11,191 nucleotides of DNA from an uncultured Desulfobacca sp. (GCA_937958145.1 CALGOE010000040.1:1-11191); one strand, 5' to 3'. Positions 1-8,206 are shown, counted from the first letter of the stretch. Numbers and translations are program-made. The notes: generated from the sequence alone by a model not told the origin.

Positions 1-929
<929 letters not shown>

Positions 930-964
930 CTGGCGTGCGGCCAGGAAATTTTCGGCCGCTCATG

Positions 965-994
965 TTGACAAACCCCCAGGGGGTTTGATATACC
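965..994 (+). promoter_or_regulatory. sigma-70 promoter of the tRNA-Val/tRNA-Asp unit, with a palindromic spacer
   Basis: A perfect -35 (TTGACA, 965-970) is followed by an 18-bp spacer and a -10 of TATACC (989-994). Transcription would begin about 13-15 nt before tRNA-Val. The spacer and its edges form a perfect 9-bp inverted repeat around one base (CAAACCCCC A GGGGGTTTG, 969-987), so the dyad overlaps the last two bases of the -35 element and lies where RNA polymerase binds. A GC-rich spacer next to a strong -35 is common at stable-RNA promoters; the exact symmetry is the odd part. Confidence 0.7.
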
Positions 995-1014
995 ATAACA
1001 GCTTGCTTGGGCGT

Positions 1015-1090
1015 GGGCGGATAGCTCAGCTGGGAGAGCATCGGCCTTACAAGCCGGGGGTCACAGGTTCGAGCCCTGTTCCGCCTACCA
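1015..1090 (+). tRNA. tRNA-Val, anticodon UAC
   Basis: This 76-nt cloverleaf has an encoded CCA end. The acceptor stem pairs 1015-1021 with 1080-1086, the D stem is GCTC/GAGC, the anticodon loop CTTACAA contains TAC, the T stem and loop are ACAGG-TTCGAGC-CCTGT, and the discriminator is A. Pairing is complete except that the first acceptor pair is G1-U72 rather than G-C, and there is a U-G pair at the top of the anticodon stem. The gene lies 24 nt upstream of tRNA-Asp and is surely cotranscribed with it from the promoter at 965-994. Confidence 0.97.
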
Positions 1091-1113
1091 GCACAAACAC
1101 GACAGACCCAAGC

Positions 1114-1190
<77 letters not shown>

Positions 1191-1199
1191 ACGATATCA

Positions 1200-1231
1200 A
1201 GGGGTTAGCAGAATGGCTGCTAACCTCTTTT
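1200..1231 (+). terminator. Rho-independent terminator of the tRNA unit
   Basis: The 12-bp stem pairs 1200-1211 (AGGGGTTAGCAG) with 1217-1228 (CTGCTAACCTCT, one G-U). It has a 5-nt loop (AATGG) and runs into a T-rich tract (TCTTTTGCTTT). It lies directly after tRNA-Asp and pointing the same way. Confidence 0.88.
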
Positions 1232-1447
1232 GCTTTGGGGCCATCCGTCTGTTCGGGCCTGAATCTCGGCTGCGGCCCCGGGGCCGTGCGTGCGCCCCCT
1301 GCTGCGCGGGTCTTCAGCCGGTCACACCGGAAAAATGCTATGGACAAGTCGGATATTCTGATTTAGGCTAGAGTACAGATGGGTATCCGGTTGTCGTCCC
1401 GAATATTGCAGTCCCAGGCGCCGATCATGCGTTATGAGGAGGGTTCC
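1232..1447. other. Intergenic region upstream of the crotonase gene
   Basis: No gene is supported here. It holds a perfect 14-bp GC palindrome (CGGCCCC/GGGGCCG, 1273-1286) and a small hairpin, CCGGT-CAC-ACCGG (1318-1330). A weak sigma-70-like pair, TGGACA (1341-1346) and TAGGCT (1364-1369), with 17-bp spacing is the only promoter candidate for the crotonase/kinase pair; its -10 matches consensus poorly. Confidence 0.35.
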
Positions 1448-2221
1448 ATGGAGTATAAAACTATTTTGGTGGAGTGCCGGGACCAACTCGGCTTCCTCAC
1501 CCTGAACCGGCCGGAAAAGATGAACACCTTCAGCAGTCAGTTGGCCCGGGAGCTGAACGACTGCTTGCGGCAGATGGACAACGATGACGCGGTCCGGGTC
1601 GTTATTGTCAAGGGCGCGGGGCGGGCTTTCTCCACCGGCATCGACATCGCGGAATTTGCCGGCAAGAGCGCGACCGAATATCAGGAGTGGATTGCCCTGA
1701 TGGATGAGATGCACCTCACCATTGCCGGGATGGCCAAGCCGGTGATCGCCATGGTCCACGGCTATGCCGTGGCCAACGGCGCCGGGCTGGTCTTTGCGGC
1801 GGACTTTGCCGTCGTCGCCGAGGGCACCAAGATCGGTACCACAGCCATTAACGTGGGCCTGTTGTGTACCGGGCCGGTCATTCCCATCGGCCATCTGGGC
1901 AAGAAAAAAGTCCTGGAGATGCTCTTATGCGGAGACCTCATCGATGCGGCGGAGGCCGAACGGTTGGGCATCGTCAACCGGGTGGTGCCGGCGGACCGTT
2001 TGGAGGCGGAAACCCTGGCCTTTGCCCGGAAACTTCTGAGCAAAAGCCCCCTGGCCGTGGCCATGGGAAAAAAGTTTTATTATCAGATGCAGGACATGCC
2101 GTATCAACAGCGCTTTACCTACAGCAGTGAGGTGTTCGCCCGTCTCTGCACTTCCCGCGATGCCCAGGAAGGGGTAAGCGCTTTTCTGGAAAAGCGTCCG
2201 CCGGTTTGGCAGGGGAAATAG
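1448..2221 (+). CDS. Crotonase-fold (enoyl-CoA hydratase/isomerase family) protein lacking both hydratase glutamates
   Basis: The protein has 257 residues, the normal crotonase length. I place the start at 1448 because AGGAGGG (1437-1443) sits just upstream; the in-frame ATG at 1379 would add 23 residues with no crotonase similarity. Family features are clear: NRPEKMNTFSS near residue 20, the first oxyanion-hole segment GRAFSTGIDIAEF (58-70), the second HGYAVANGAG (104-113), and a C-terminal KRPPVWQGK. Aligned with rat enoyl-CoA hydratase, the two catalytic glutamates (Glu144 and Glu164) fall on Gly113 and Ala133. CoA-thioester binding and enolate stabilisation are therefore probably intact, but ordinary hydration is unlikely. 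It could be an isomerase, decarboxylase, hydrolase or lyase of the superfamily, on an unknown acyl-CoA. The histidine kinase follows after 66 nt, so cotranscription is plausible. Confidence 0.88.
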   Translation: MEYKTILVECRDQLGFLTLNRPEKMNTFSSQLARELNDCLRQMDNDDAVRVVIVKGAGRAFSTGIDIAEFAGKSATEYQEWIALMDEMHLTIAGMAKPVIAMVHGYAVANGAGLVFAADFAVVAEGTKIGTTAINVGLLCTGPVIPIGHLGKKKVLEMLLCGDLIDAAEAERLGIVNRVVPADRLEAETLAFARKLLSKSPLAVAMGKKFYYQMQDMPYQQRFTYSSEVFARLCTSRDAQEGVSAFLEKRPPVWQGK

Positions 2222-2287
2222 AAGGGAAAAAACGGCAGCGGGCCGGCATGGTGCACAGATTCCGACCGATGACGTGAAGGCAGGTCT

Positions 2288-3361
2288 ATGGGAACAAAAA
2301 CTGCAGACATCAAACCCTCGGAATGGTCCCATTTTATCATCCAGAGCATGGCTGATGGGGTCATCACCGTGGATGAACAGATGCGGATTACCGATCTTAA
2401 CCGGGCTGCGGAGAAGATAACCGGTTATGCCCGGGAAGAGGCCTTGGGACTTTTTTGTGGCGACATATTGCAGAGCAGTATGTGCGGCCGGGAGTGTCCC
2501 TTAAGGCACGCCATGAACGGCGGGGAGGCCGTTTCCCGGGAAGCGACGCTGGTGAACCGCCGGGGCCACAAAATTGACATCATGTTGACCGCCAGTGTGC
2601 TGCAGGATGATGAGGGCAATTTTTTGGGCGGAGTGGAGACCTTTCGGGATATCGGCCAGTTAAAGATTATGGAGAACGAGCGCCGGCAATTGGCCGGCAT
2701 GTTCGCCCATGACTTGAAGGGCCCCGTGGTCGGCGTGGCCGGACTTCTCAACCGGCTGCTCCAGGGCAAAAGCGGTCCGCTGACCGAAGCCCAGACCGCC
2801 ATCCTGCAGACCATCTTTCAGGAGATCCTCCGCCTGGAAAAATTAATCACCAATTTCTTGGACTTTGTCCGTCTGGATCTGCATATTCTCAAGCCTTTGC
2901 CCAGCGCCATGCAGGTGGAAAAAGAATGTCTGGAGGTAATCAAGCGCTATCAACCCCAGGCCGAGGCCAAAGAGGTGACGGTGGTGGCCAATTTCCCTCA
3001 GGAAATTGTCATCCTGCAGGCGGATGCGGTGCTTTTTCAGCGGGCGTTGGGCAATCTGGTGGAAAATGCGGTCAAGTACTCGCCCCCCGGCAGCCAGGTT
3101 GTCGTGGAAGTGCAGGATCGGCCGGGGGAAGTCATCGTTTTGGTCAAGGATCAGGGGGCTGGCATCGACCCCAACGACCTGCCCCATCTTTTTGATCTGC
3201 TCTATCGGGGGAAGAATCAGGGCCAGGAGAGCGGTCTGGGCCTGGGCCTGGCCATCGTCAGGAGGATAATAGACGCGCATCAGGGACGCCTCTGGGTGGA
3301 GAACCGGCCCGAGCGGGGGGCGGTCTTTTCCTTTGCCCTTCCCAAAACAACCCCGACCTAA
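2288..3361 (+). CDS. Soluble PAS-domain sensor histidine kinase
   Basis: This 357-residue protein has no signal peptide or membrane segment, so it should sense a cytoplasmic signal. The order is a PAS domain (about 12-125), HisKA dimerisation/phosphoacceptor (about 130-200, His141 in FAHDLKGP) and HATPase_c (about 240-355), with N box NLVENAVKYS (256-265), G1 DQGAGID (288-294) and G2 GLGLGLA (316-322). The PAS domain carries three clustered cysteines, C57, C66 and C70 (CGREC-P). A similar cluster occurs in the sigma-54 activator in this window, and related PAS domains with such cysteines are common in anaerobic deltaproteobacteria. GAAGG at 2276-2280 serves as ribosome binding site. No receiver-domain protein is present in the window, so its partner is unknown. 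It lies 66 nt after the crotonase gene and converges with the aldolase gene, leaving 8 nt between stop codons. Confidence 0.93.
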   Translation: MGTKTADIKPSEWSHFIIQSMADGVITVDEQMRITDLNRAAEKITGYAREEALGLFCGDILQSSMCGRECPLRHAMNGGEAVSREATLVNRRGHKIDIMLTASVLQDDEGNFLGGVETFRDIGQLKIMENERRQLAGMFAHDLKGPVVGVAGLLNRLLQGKSGPLTEAQTAILQTIFQEILRLEKLITNFLDFVRLDLHILKPLPSAMQVEKECLEVIKRYQPQAEAKEVTVVANFPQEIVILQADAVLFQRALGNLVENAVKYSPPGSQVVVEVQDRPGEVIVLVKDQGAGIDPNDLPHLFDLLYRGKNQGQESGLGLGLAIVRRIIDAHQGRLWVENRPERGAVFSFALPKTTPT

Positions 3362-3369
3362 CCCCTAGT

Positions 3370-4047
3370 TCAGCCGATACCGGGAGGGGGGGTGGCAGAC
3401 GGCGGCCGATAACCTTTCCGGATGCCCAGAGTTGTCAGTTTGGCCACTTCCGCCGGCGGCAGGAACCGGGCCCCGCCCAGCTGCTTGGCCAGCCAGACCG
3501 TCCAGGCCGCGTGTTCCACCTTTTCCATCTTATAATAGGCGTCCCACAGATCCCGGCCGATGGTCAGGGCGCCATGCTGTTCCAACAGGATGGCATCATA
3601 GACGGATACAAGATCGCGGACGGCGGCGGCCATGGCCGGGGTGCCGGTGGTGGCATAAGGGGCGGTGGGGATGGCTCCCAGGGTCAGGACGACCTCCGGC
3701 AAGATCGGTTCAGCCAGGGAAAGGCCGGCGATGGAACAGGCCGTGGCCACCGGGGGATGGGCATGAATGACTGCGGCGGCGTCGGGCCGCTGGCGGTAGA
3801 CCTCCAGATGCAGGAGCAGCTCCGAGGTGGGGCGGCCGGTCCCCGCCAGCACCTGCCCGGCGGCATCCACCAGGACCAGATCCTTTAGGCGGATGAACCC
3901 CTTGCTGACGCCGCTGGGGGTGGTCAGGATATAAGCGCCCTGTTTGGCACTGACATTGCCGTCCAGGGCCGCCACCAGTTGGCGTCGGTAGAGAGCCCGG
4001 CAGACGGCCAGCATCGGCTTGGCCAAGTCTTTGTCAATCGTGGTCAT
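3370..4047 (-). CDS. Class II aldolase/adducin family protein (fuculose-phosphate aldolase-like)
   Basis: The protein has 225 residues, typical of the family. It shows GNVSAK (30-35) and TPSGVSKGF (43-51), the phosphate-binding segments. Glu76 in PTSE corresponds to the catalytic acid of L-fuculose-1-phosphate aldolase, and His95, His97 (HAHPP) and His158 (EQHGAL) are the three zinc ligands. The full active-site set argues for an active metal-dependent aldolase that cleaves a sugar or deoxysugar phosphate to dihydroxyacetone phosphate and an aldehyde. The substrate cannot be assigned. L-fuculose-1-P, L-rhamnulose-1-P, 5-deoxyribulose-1-P salvage, or a decarboxylase or dehydratase of the same fold are all possible. 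The C-terminal end is Pro/Gly-rich. It lies 84 nt downstream of the cca gene on the same strand and is probably read from the same transcript. The ribosome binding site is weak. Confidence 0.88.
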   Translation of the reverse strand: MTTIDKDLAKPMLAVCRALYRRQLVAALDGNVSAKQGAYILTTPSGVSKGFIRLKDLVLVDAAGQVLAGTGRPTSELLLHLEVYRQRPDAAAVIHAHPPVATACSIAGLSLAEPILPEVVLTLGAIPTAPYATTGTPAMAAAVRDLVSVYDAILLEQHGALTIGRDLWDAYYKMEKVEHAAWTVWLAKQLGGARFLPPAEVAKLTTLGIRKGYRPPSATPPPGIG

Positions 4048-4127
4048 GGTTGCGGCTTTCTTGCGGGCGGGACCAGGGAAAACGATGAACGCCTAAAAAT
4101 CCTGCCCTTAGCTAACTACCCAGTTTA

Positions 4128-4167
4128 TCCCCTATTCCCTTTTCCCCATTCCCTCTTCCCCCATTCC
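4128..4167. repeat. Homopyrimidine tandem repeat overlapping the end of the cca gene
   Basis: Forty bases contain only three purines on the plus strand (4134, 4148, 4163). They form about 2.4 copies of a 14-15-nt unit, ATTCCCTTTTCCCC then ATTCCCTCTTCCCCC then ATTCC. On the minus strand it encodes the last residues of the cca product (GMGEE, GMGKRE) and runs over the TAG stop at 4132-4134. Repeat slippage here would change the protein's tail. Confidence 0.75.
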
Positions 4168-5631
4168 GGCCACCAGGCCCCTGACCAGCGCCAGGGCCTC
4201 TTCCCGGGTCGTTACCCGGCCTTCCAGGGCCGCTTCCTCCACGGCTGTCAGGAGATGGCGAAAGGCCGGGCCCGGCTGCAGATGCAGGGTCTGGATCAGG
4301 TCAGCGCCGGTGAGGAGTCGGGGCCGCTGCTCCAGAGGTTCCAGGCGCTCTTTCAGGAACCGGTAGACCTCGTCACAGAATGCGGCCAGCACCTGTTCGC
4401 TGTCCGGGGGCTTCAGGGCCCCCTGGCCGGCCAGGCTGTCGGCCATGGCCAGGAGAAAGACCCCGGCCAGGTCGGGGCGGGCGGCTTTGATAAAGCGCCC
4501 GAGAGCCCGTTGGCTCAAACTTCCCTGGCGGAAATCGGGCAGCAGGAGAAAAGGCCGCATGTGCAGGGCGATGAGACGGCTGACCGTGGCGGTTTCCTCT
4601 TGCGAGAAGCGCAGCCGCGCGGCCACCCCCTGGAAAATCTCCACTCCCAGATGGTCATGATAATAAAAGGTGTAGCGCTCCCGCGCCGGCTGATATTCCT
4701 GGGTCGGAGGCTTGCCCACATCATGAAACAGGGCGGCCAGTTTGACCAGGGCCGGTTTTTTCTCCTGACTGCCATAAGCGGCCACATAGGGTGCCACCTG
4801 TCGAAAAAAGGCGTCAGGAGCAGCCAATACGCTCTCCAAGGCCGCCACCGCCGCCAGGGAATGGTCAAAAACGTCAAGATGATGGTAGCCGTTTTGCCAG
4901 ACGCCCTTCAGGTCCAAAAGCTCAGGAAAAATGAGGCCCAGAAAGCTCAGCTCGTCCATCTGGCGGAGCACGGCAGAGGCCTGGGGCGCCGCCAGGAGGC
5001 GGAAGAGTTCCTGGTGCAGGCGTTCTCCAGGGACCCGGGTGATCGCCGGCCCGTAGGTGCGAATGACCGCTTTGACCTCGGGCGTGAGCGTCAAACCGTG
5101 GGTGGCGGCGAAACGAAAGGCCCGGAGCAGCCGGAGCGGGTCCTTTTGAAAATTTTCCGGCAGCAGCAACTGCAGGCGGCCGGCGGCCAGGTCCGCCTGG
5201 CCACCCCAGGGGTCAAGCAGCGCCGGCGCTGATTCGTGCCAGAGGCTGGCCAGGTCCATGGCCATGGCATTGACCGTAAAATCCCGGCGCTGCAGATCCG
5301 TGGCCAGATCCGGCCCCCGGAATTCCGTCAGGTCCAGCTCCAAGCCCTGCCAGACGACCCGGGCGGAACGTTCCTGCTCATCCAGGAGCACGTAGGTCCC
5401 GCCCAGCTTTTCGGCCAAGGCCTGGGCCAGGACCAGGGCCTGGCGGTCCACTGCCACGTCCAGATCGTGGATCTCCCGGCCCAGGAGGAGCTCCCGGACG
5501 GTGCCCCCCACCAAATAGACCCGGAGGCCCCGGGCCGCGGCCAACGCCACCAGGTCCTGGAGGGCCTGCAGCTGGGTCAACTTCTTGATCTGTCGGGCCA
5601 ATTGCGGCCCTTGGTGCAATGCCGGTGACAT
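4132..5631 (-). CDS. cca: tRNA nucleotidyltransferase / poly(A) polymerase family protein with HD domain
   Basis: This 499-residue class II nucleotidyltransferase has VYLVGGTVRELLLG (38-51), the catalytic Asp56/Asp58 pair in HDLDVAV, and RRDFTVNAMAMD (115-126). The DPLRLLRAFRFA segment (164-175) and ERLHQE (203-208) are typical of bacterial CCA-adding enzymes and poly(A) polymerases. An HD phosphohydrolase domain follows: HHLDVFDHS (250-258), LFHDVGKPPTQ (301-311, H303/D304) and HDHLGVEIF (326-334). The family adds or repairs the tRNA 3' CCA. Both tRNAs here already encode CCA, so repair, or in some deltaproteobacteria polyadenylation or single-nucleotide addition, is possible; sequence alone cannot separate these. 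The start at 5629-5631 lacks a clear Shine-Dalgarno, so it is moderately certain. The C-terminal tail is made from a short tandem repeat. The aldolase gene lies downstream. Confidence 0.9.
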   Translation of the reverse strand: MSPALHQGPQLARQIKKLTQLQALQDLVALAAARGLRVYLVGGTVRELLLGREIHDLDVAVDRQALVLAQALAEKLGGTYVLLDEQERSARVVWQGLELDLTEFRGPDLATDLQRRDFTVNAMAMDLASLWHESAPALLDPWGGQADLAAGRLQLLLPENFQKDPLRLLRAFRFAATHGLTLTPEVKAVIRTYGPAITRVPGERLHQELFRLLAAPQASAVLRQMDELSFLGLIFPELLDLKGVWQNGYHHLDVFDHSLAAVAALESVLAAPDAFFRQVAPYVAAYGSQEKKPALVKLAALFHDVGKPPTQEYQPARERYTFYYHDHLGVEIFQGVAARLRFSQEETATVSRLIALHMRPFLLLPDFRQGSLSQRALGRFIKAARPDLAGVFLLAMADSLAGQGALKPPDSEQVLAAFCDEVYRFLKERLEPLEQRPRLLTGADLIQTLHLQPGPAFRHLLTAVEEAALEGRVTTREEALALVRGLVAGMGEEGMGKRE

Positions 5632-5666
5632 GGTGACGATTTTTTAAAAAATAGCTGATTTCTCCT

Positions 5667-5696
5667 TTGACAAATCGGGGCGAACCATGCTACGAT
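5667..5696 (+). promoter_or_regulatory. sigma-70 promoter of the sigma-54 activator gene
   Basis: A perfect TTGACA (5667-5672), an 18-bp spacer and TACGAT (5691-5696, four of six consensus bases) lie in the AT-rich divergent gap between cca and the activator. Transcription would start near 5703, giving an untranslated leader of about 155 nt before the ATG at 5861. The same segment read on the minus strand offers TTGTCA but no good -10 for cca. A 12-bp A/T palindrome (5640-5651) lies next to the cca start. Confidence 0.6.
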
Positions 5697-5860
5697 AGTA
5701 TAAAAAATGACCCCCCAGGAAGCAAATTATTTGTTTGATGGAGTAGTTACCTATATGTAAGAATGATTCACCGATAGATGCCGCTGTTGTCCCACTCCTC
5801 GCATTATTTTCCCACATGGACGTCTGGGTTTGTCATCTGGAACGAGAAGGAAGGACGTGT

Positions 5861-8149
5861 ATGACCCAGCAGACTGAAGCCTCTTTGATGCGCATTTTCA
5901 ACAGCGTCACCGACCCCTTTGTCATTTACGACCGCAATTATCACATTCTGCAAGTCAATCCAGCTTTTTCCACCACTTTCCAACGTCCGCCGGAGCAGCT
6001 TCTGGGCCGCCGCTGTTTTGAGGTCCTGTATAACCGCCATGATATCTGCGACGATTGCCATGTGCGGGAGGTCTTTGCCACCGGTGAGCCCCGGGTGCGG
6101 GAGATGCTGTTGACGCTGCCGGACGGCAGCCAGCGCCATTTTGAAGTCCATTCTTATCCGGTCAAGGACAATGACGGCCGGGTTATACAGGCCTTTGAAC
6201 ACAGTCAGGATATCACCGAACGCCGCCATTTGGAACTGCAGCTGAAAACTTCCGAAGAAAAATACCGGACCATCGTCGAGACCGCCCGGGAAGGCATATT
6301 TATCCTGGATTACAAGGCCCGTTTCACCTTTGCCAACGAGTGTCTGGCCCAGATGTTGGGCTATACCGCCGAGGAATGTTTGGGCCGGACCCTGTGCAGT
6401 TTAATGGACGAAGAGGCCCGGGTGCAGGGCCGGGCTCAGTTCAATCAGAGCCGCCAGGGGCGGGCGTTAGCCCGGGAGCTCCGCCTGACCCGCCGGGATG
6501 GCTCGCCGCTTTATTGCCTCGTCTCCATAACGCCGCTCATGGTGGGCAACAATTTTTATGGTTCCATCGGTATTGTCACTGATATCAGTCAATTAAAACA
6601 GGTGGAAACGGAACTCCGGGCTGCCAAAGACACGTTGGCCGCCCAGACCCGGGAATTGCAAAAGACCCAGCACCAGTTGGAGACCCTGCTGGAGATCGCC
6701 CGGCAGGTGCATACCAAGGGCTCCCTGGCGGATATTTTGCAGTATATTTATGATATTTTGCACAAGTTTTTTCCAGAGGCCGAACCTCTCTTCCTGGTCC
6801 TGGATTCGGGGAAAACCGGTTTTCTGCCCTTGGAGGACTGCCCGCCGAAGGTGGCGGCGCCGTTGAAGCGGTTCCTGCGCCTGATGGAGAAGGGCGAGGC
6901 CCTGGGCGAATTGCTGCAGCTCCTGGAGAATATCAAAGAAAGCAAGATCATCACCCGCAGCCACAACAACTTCCTGCCGGCGCCGCTGCGGCAGGCGGTG
7001 GAGGTCTACCCGGCCTGGTTCGGCCTGCCCCTCATGGCCCTGGAGCAGTGTATCGGGTTCTTCCTGTTGGGTTCCCACACCCCCCAGAAATATATTCCGG
7101 AGGACCTGCGTTTCTTTCAGGCCCTGTTTGCCCAGATCTCGGGTTATATCCACCAACTGGTAATCCGGGAAGAGGAAATCAAAACGTTGCGCCAGAAAGT
7201 GAGCGAGCGCAGCTCCTACGGCGAGCTCATCGGCCAGTGCGCCAAGATGCAAGAGGTCTACGAACTCATTGAGCTGGTGGCCGGTTCCGACGCCACTGTC
7301 TTTATAACCGGCGAAAACGGCACTGGCAAGGAGCTGGTGGCCCGGGCCATCCACAGTCGCAGCCACCGGCGCAAAGGGCCGTTTATCGTGGCCAATTGCT
7401 CGGCTTATTCCCCGACCCTGTTGGAAAGCGAGCTCTTCGGCCATGAAAAAGGGGCCTTCACCGGCGCCATCCGCCAGAAAAAGGGCCGCATCGAGCGGGC
7501 CCAGGGGGGCACCCTGTTTTTGGACGAAATCGGCGATATCGCCCCGGCCACCCAGATCCTCTTGTTGCGCTTCCTCCAGGATCACTGTTTTGAGCGGGTG
7601 GGGGGCGAGGAGACCATCATGGCCGATGTGCGCGTCCTGGCCGCCACCAACAAAGACCTGTTCAAGGAGGCCGAGGCCGGCCGCTTCCGGGAAGACCTGT
7701 ATTATCGCCTCAACGTCATCTCCATCCCCCTGCCGGCCCTGCGGGAGCGCAAGGAAGACATCCCTTTGCTCTGCCAACACTTCCTGGAAAAATTTAATGC
7801 CAAGGAAGGCAAGAATATCAAACGCATCTCTCCCAACACCCTGCAGGTGCTCATGGACTTCGATTGGCCGGGCAATGTCCGCCAACTGGAAAACGCCGTC
7901 AGCCATGCGGTCATCGTCTGCCAGGGTGACACCATCGGCCGCAAACACCTGCCCCGCTTCCTGAAAGACAAACCCGAGGAGCCGGCCTCCACCTCCCTGG
8001 CCGAACAGGAGCGGCGTTTGATCCTGCGGGTCCTGAAAGAAGCCAACTGGAACAAACACGATGCGGCCCGCCGTTTGAAACTGAGCCGCAGCACTTTATA
8101 CAGCAAAATCCGCCGTTATAATCTGGAACCCAATCCTCCCATTGTTTGA
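5861..8149 (+). CDS. Sensor-type sigma-54-dependent transcriptional activator (PAS-PAS-GAF-AAA+-Fis HTH)
   Basis: The protein has 762 residues from ATG 5861, chosen because AAGGAAGGA (5847-5855) precedes it; the in-frame ATG at 5816 has no such site. Domains: PAS1 (about 5-120) with cysteines C52, C63 and C66; PAS2 (about 130-245); a coiled-coil linker (about 245-280); a GAF-like region (about 275-435); and the AAA+ sigma-54 interaction domain (about 453-690). The AAA+ domain has Walker A GENGTGKE (484-491; the usual GETGTGKE with Asn for Thr), an intact GAFTGA loop (531-536) that contacts sigma-54, Walker B GGTLFLDEIGD (549-559), arginine-finger segment FREDLYYRLNV and WPGNVRQLEN. A Fis-type helix-turn-helix ends it (about 715-755). 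There is no receiver domain, so it should respond directly to a ligand or redox state through PAS/GAF rather than by phosphorylation. Its position suggests it controls the downstream CoA-transferase genes. Confidence 0.95.
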   Translation: MTQQTEASLMRIFNSVTDPFVIYDRNYHILQVNPAFSTTFQRPPEQLLGRRCFEVLYNRHDICDDCHVREVFATGEPRVREMLLTLPDGSQRHFEVHSYPVKDNDGRVIQAFEHSQDITERRHLELQLKTSEEKYRTIVETAREGIFILDYKARFTFANECLAQMLGYTAEECLGRTLCSLMDEEARVQGRAQFNQSRQGRALARELRLTRRDGSPLYCLVSITPLMVGNNFYGSIGIVTDISQLKQVETELRAAKDTLAAQTRELQKTQHQLETLLEIARQVHTKGSLADILQYIYDILHKFFPEAEPLFLVLDSGKTGFLPLEDCPPKVAAPLKRFLRLMEKGEALGELLQLLENIKESKIITRSHNNFLPAPLRQAVEVYPAWFGLPLMALEQCIGFFLLGSHTPQKYIPEDLRFFQALFAQISGYIHQLVIREEEIKTLRQKVSERSSYGELIGQCAKMQEVYELIELVAGSDATVFITGENGTGKELVARAIHSRSHRRKGPFIVANCSAYSPTLLESELFGHEKGAFTGAIRQKKGRIERAQGGTLFLDEIGDIAPATQILLLRFLQDHCFERVGGEETIMADVRVLAATNKDLFKEAEAGRFREDLYYRLNVISIPLPALRERKEDIPLLCQHFLEKFNAKEGKNIKRISPNTLQVLMDFDWPGNVRQLENAVSHAVIVCQGDTIGRKHLPRFLKDKPEEPASTSLAEQERRLILRVLKEANWNKHDAARRLKLSRSTLYSKIRRYNLEPNPPIV

Positions 8150-8162
8150 AAAAAAAACAAGG

Positions 8163-8179
8163 GGGTCATATTTCAGACA
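8163..8179 (+). repeat. Direct repeat, copy 1
   Basis: GGGTCATATTTCAGACA. It matches the copy at 8242-8258 in 15 of 17 positions, differing only in the two central bases (TT against AA). It begins 13 nt after the activator's stop codon and abuts the dyad at 8182-8206. Confidence 0.75.
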
Positions 8180-8181
8180 GA

Positions 8182-8206
8182 TTTGCATTTTCTATGGAAA
8201 TGCAAA
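8182..8206 (+). promoter_or_regulatory. 25-nt dyad: possible activator-binding site (or weak terminator)
   Basis: Arms 8182-8192 (TTTGCATTTTC) and 8196-8206 (GGAAATGCAAA) pair over 11 bp with a single G-U, around the 3-nt loop TAT. The symmetry, AT-rich arms and position about 200 bp upstream of the candidate -24/-12 element suit an enhancer site for a Fis-HTH sigma-54 activator. It is also followed by a T-rich stretch (GATTTTCTTTC), so it could act as a terminator for the activator gene. The dyad is seen; the role is inferred. Confidence 0.5.

Noticed and set aside
930..959. Overlapping hairpins after lon (CTGGC/GCCAG at 930-944; GCGGCC/GGCCGC at 937-959) as a lon terminator
   Set aside because: The stems are only 5-6 bp and mutually exclusive, and neither is followed by a convincing T tract at the right place.
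5707..5760. A 17-codon open frame just after the activator's promoter, near the predicted 5' end
   Set aside because: It has no Shine-Dalgarno, no repeated regulatory codons and no following attenuator. A leaderless peptide is possible but unsupported.
6593..8059. A 488-aa open frame on the minus strand, antisense to the sigma-54 activator
   Set aside because: It is the mirror of a gene with unmistakable domains. The translation is low in recognisable motifs and follows the codon bias of the opposite strand. The same applies to the 437-aa minus frame at 8793-10106 and the 417-aa plus frame at 3979-5232.
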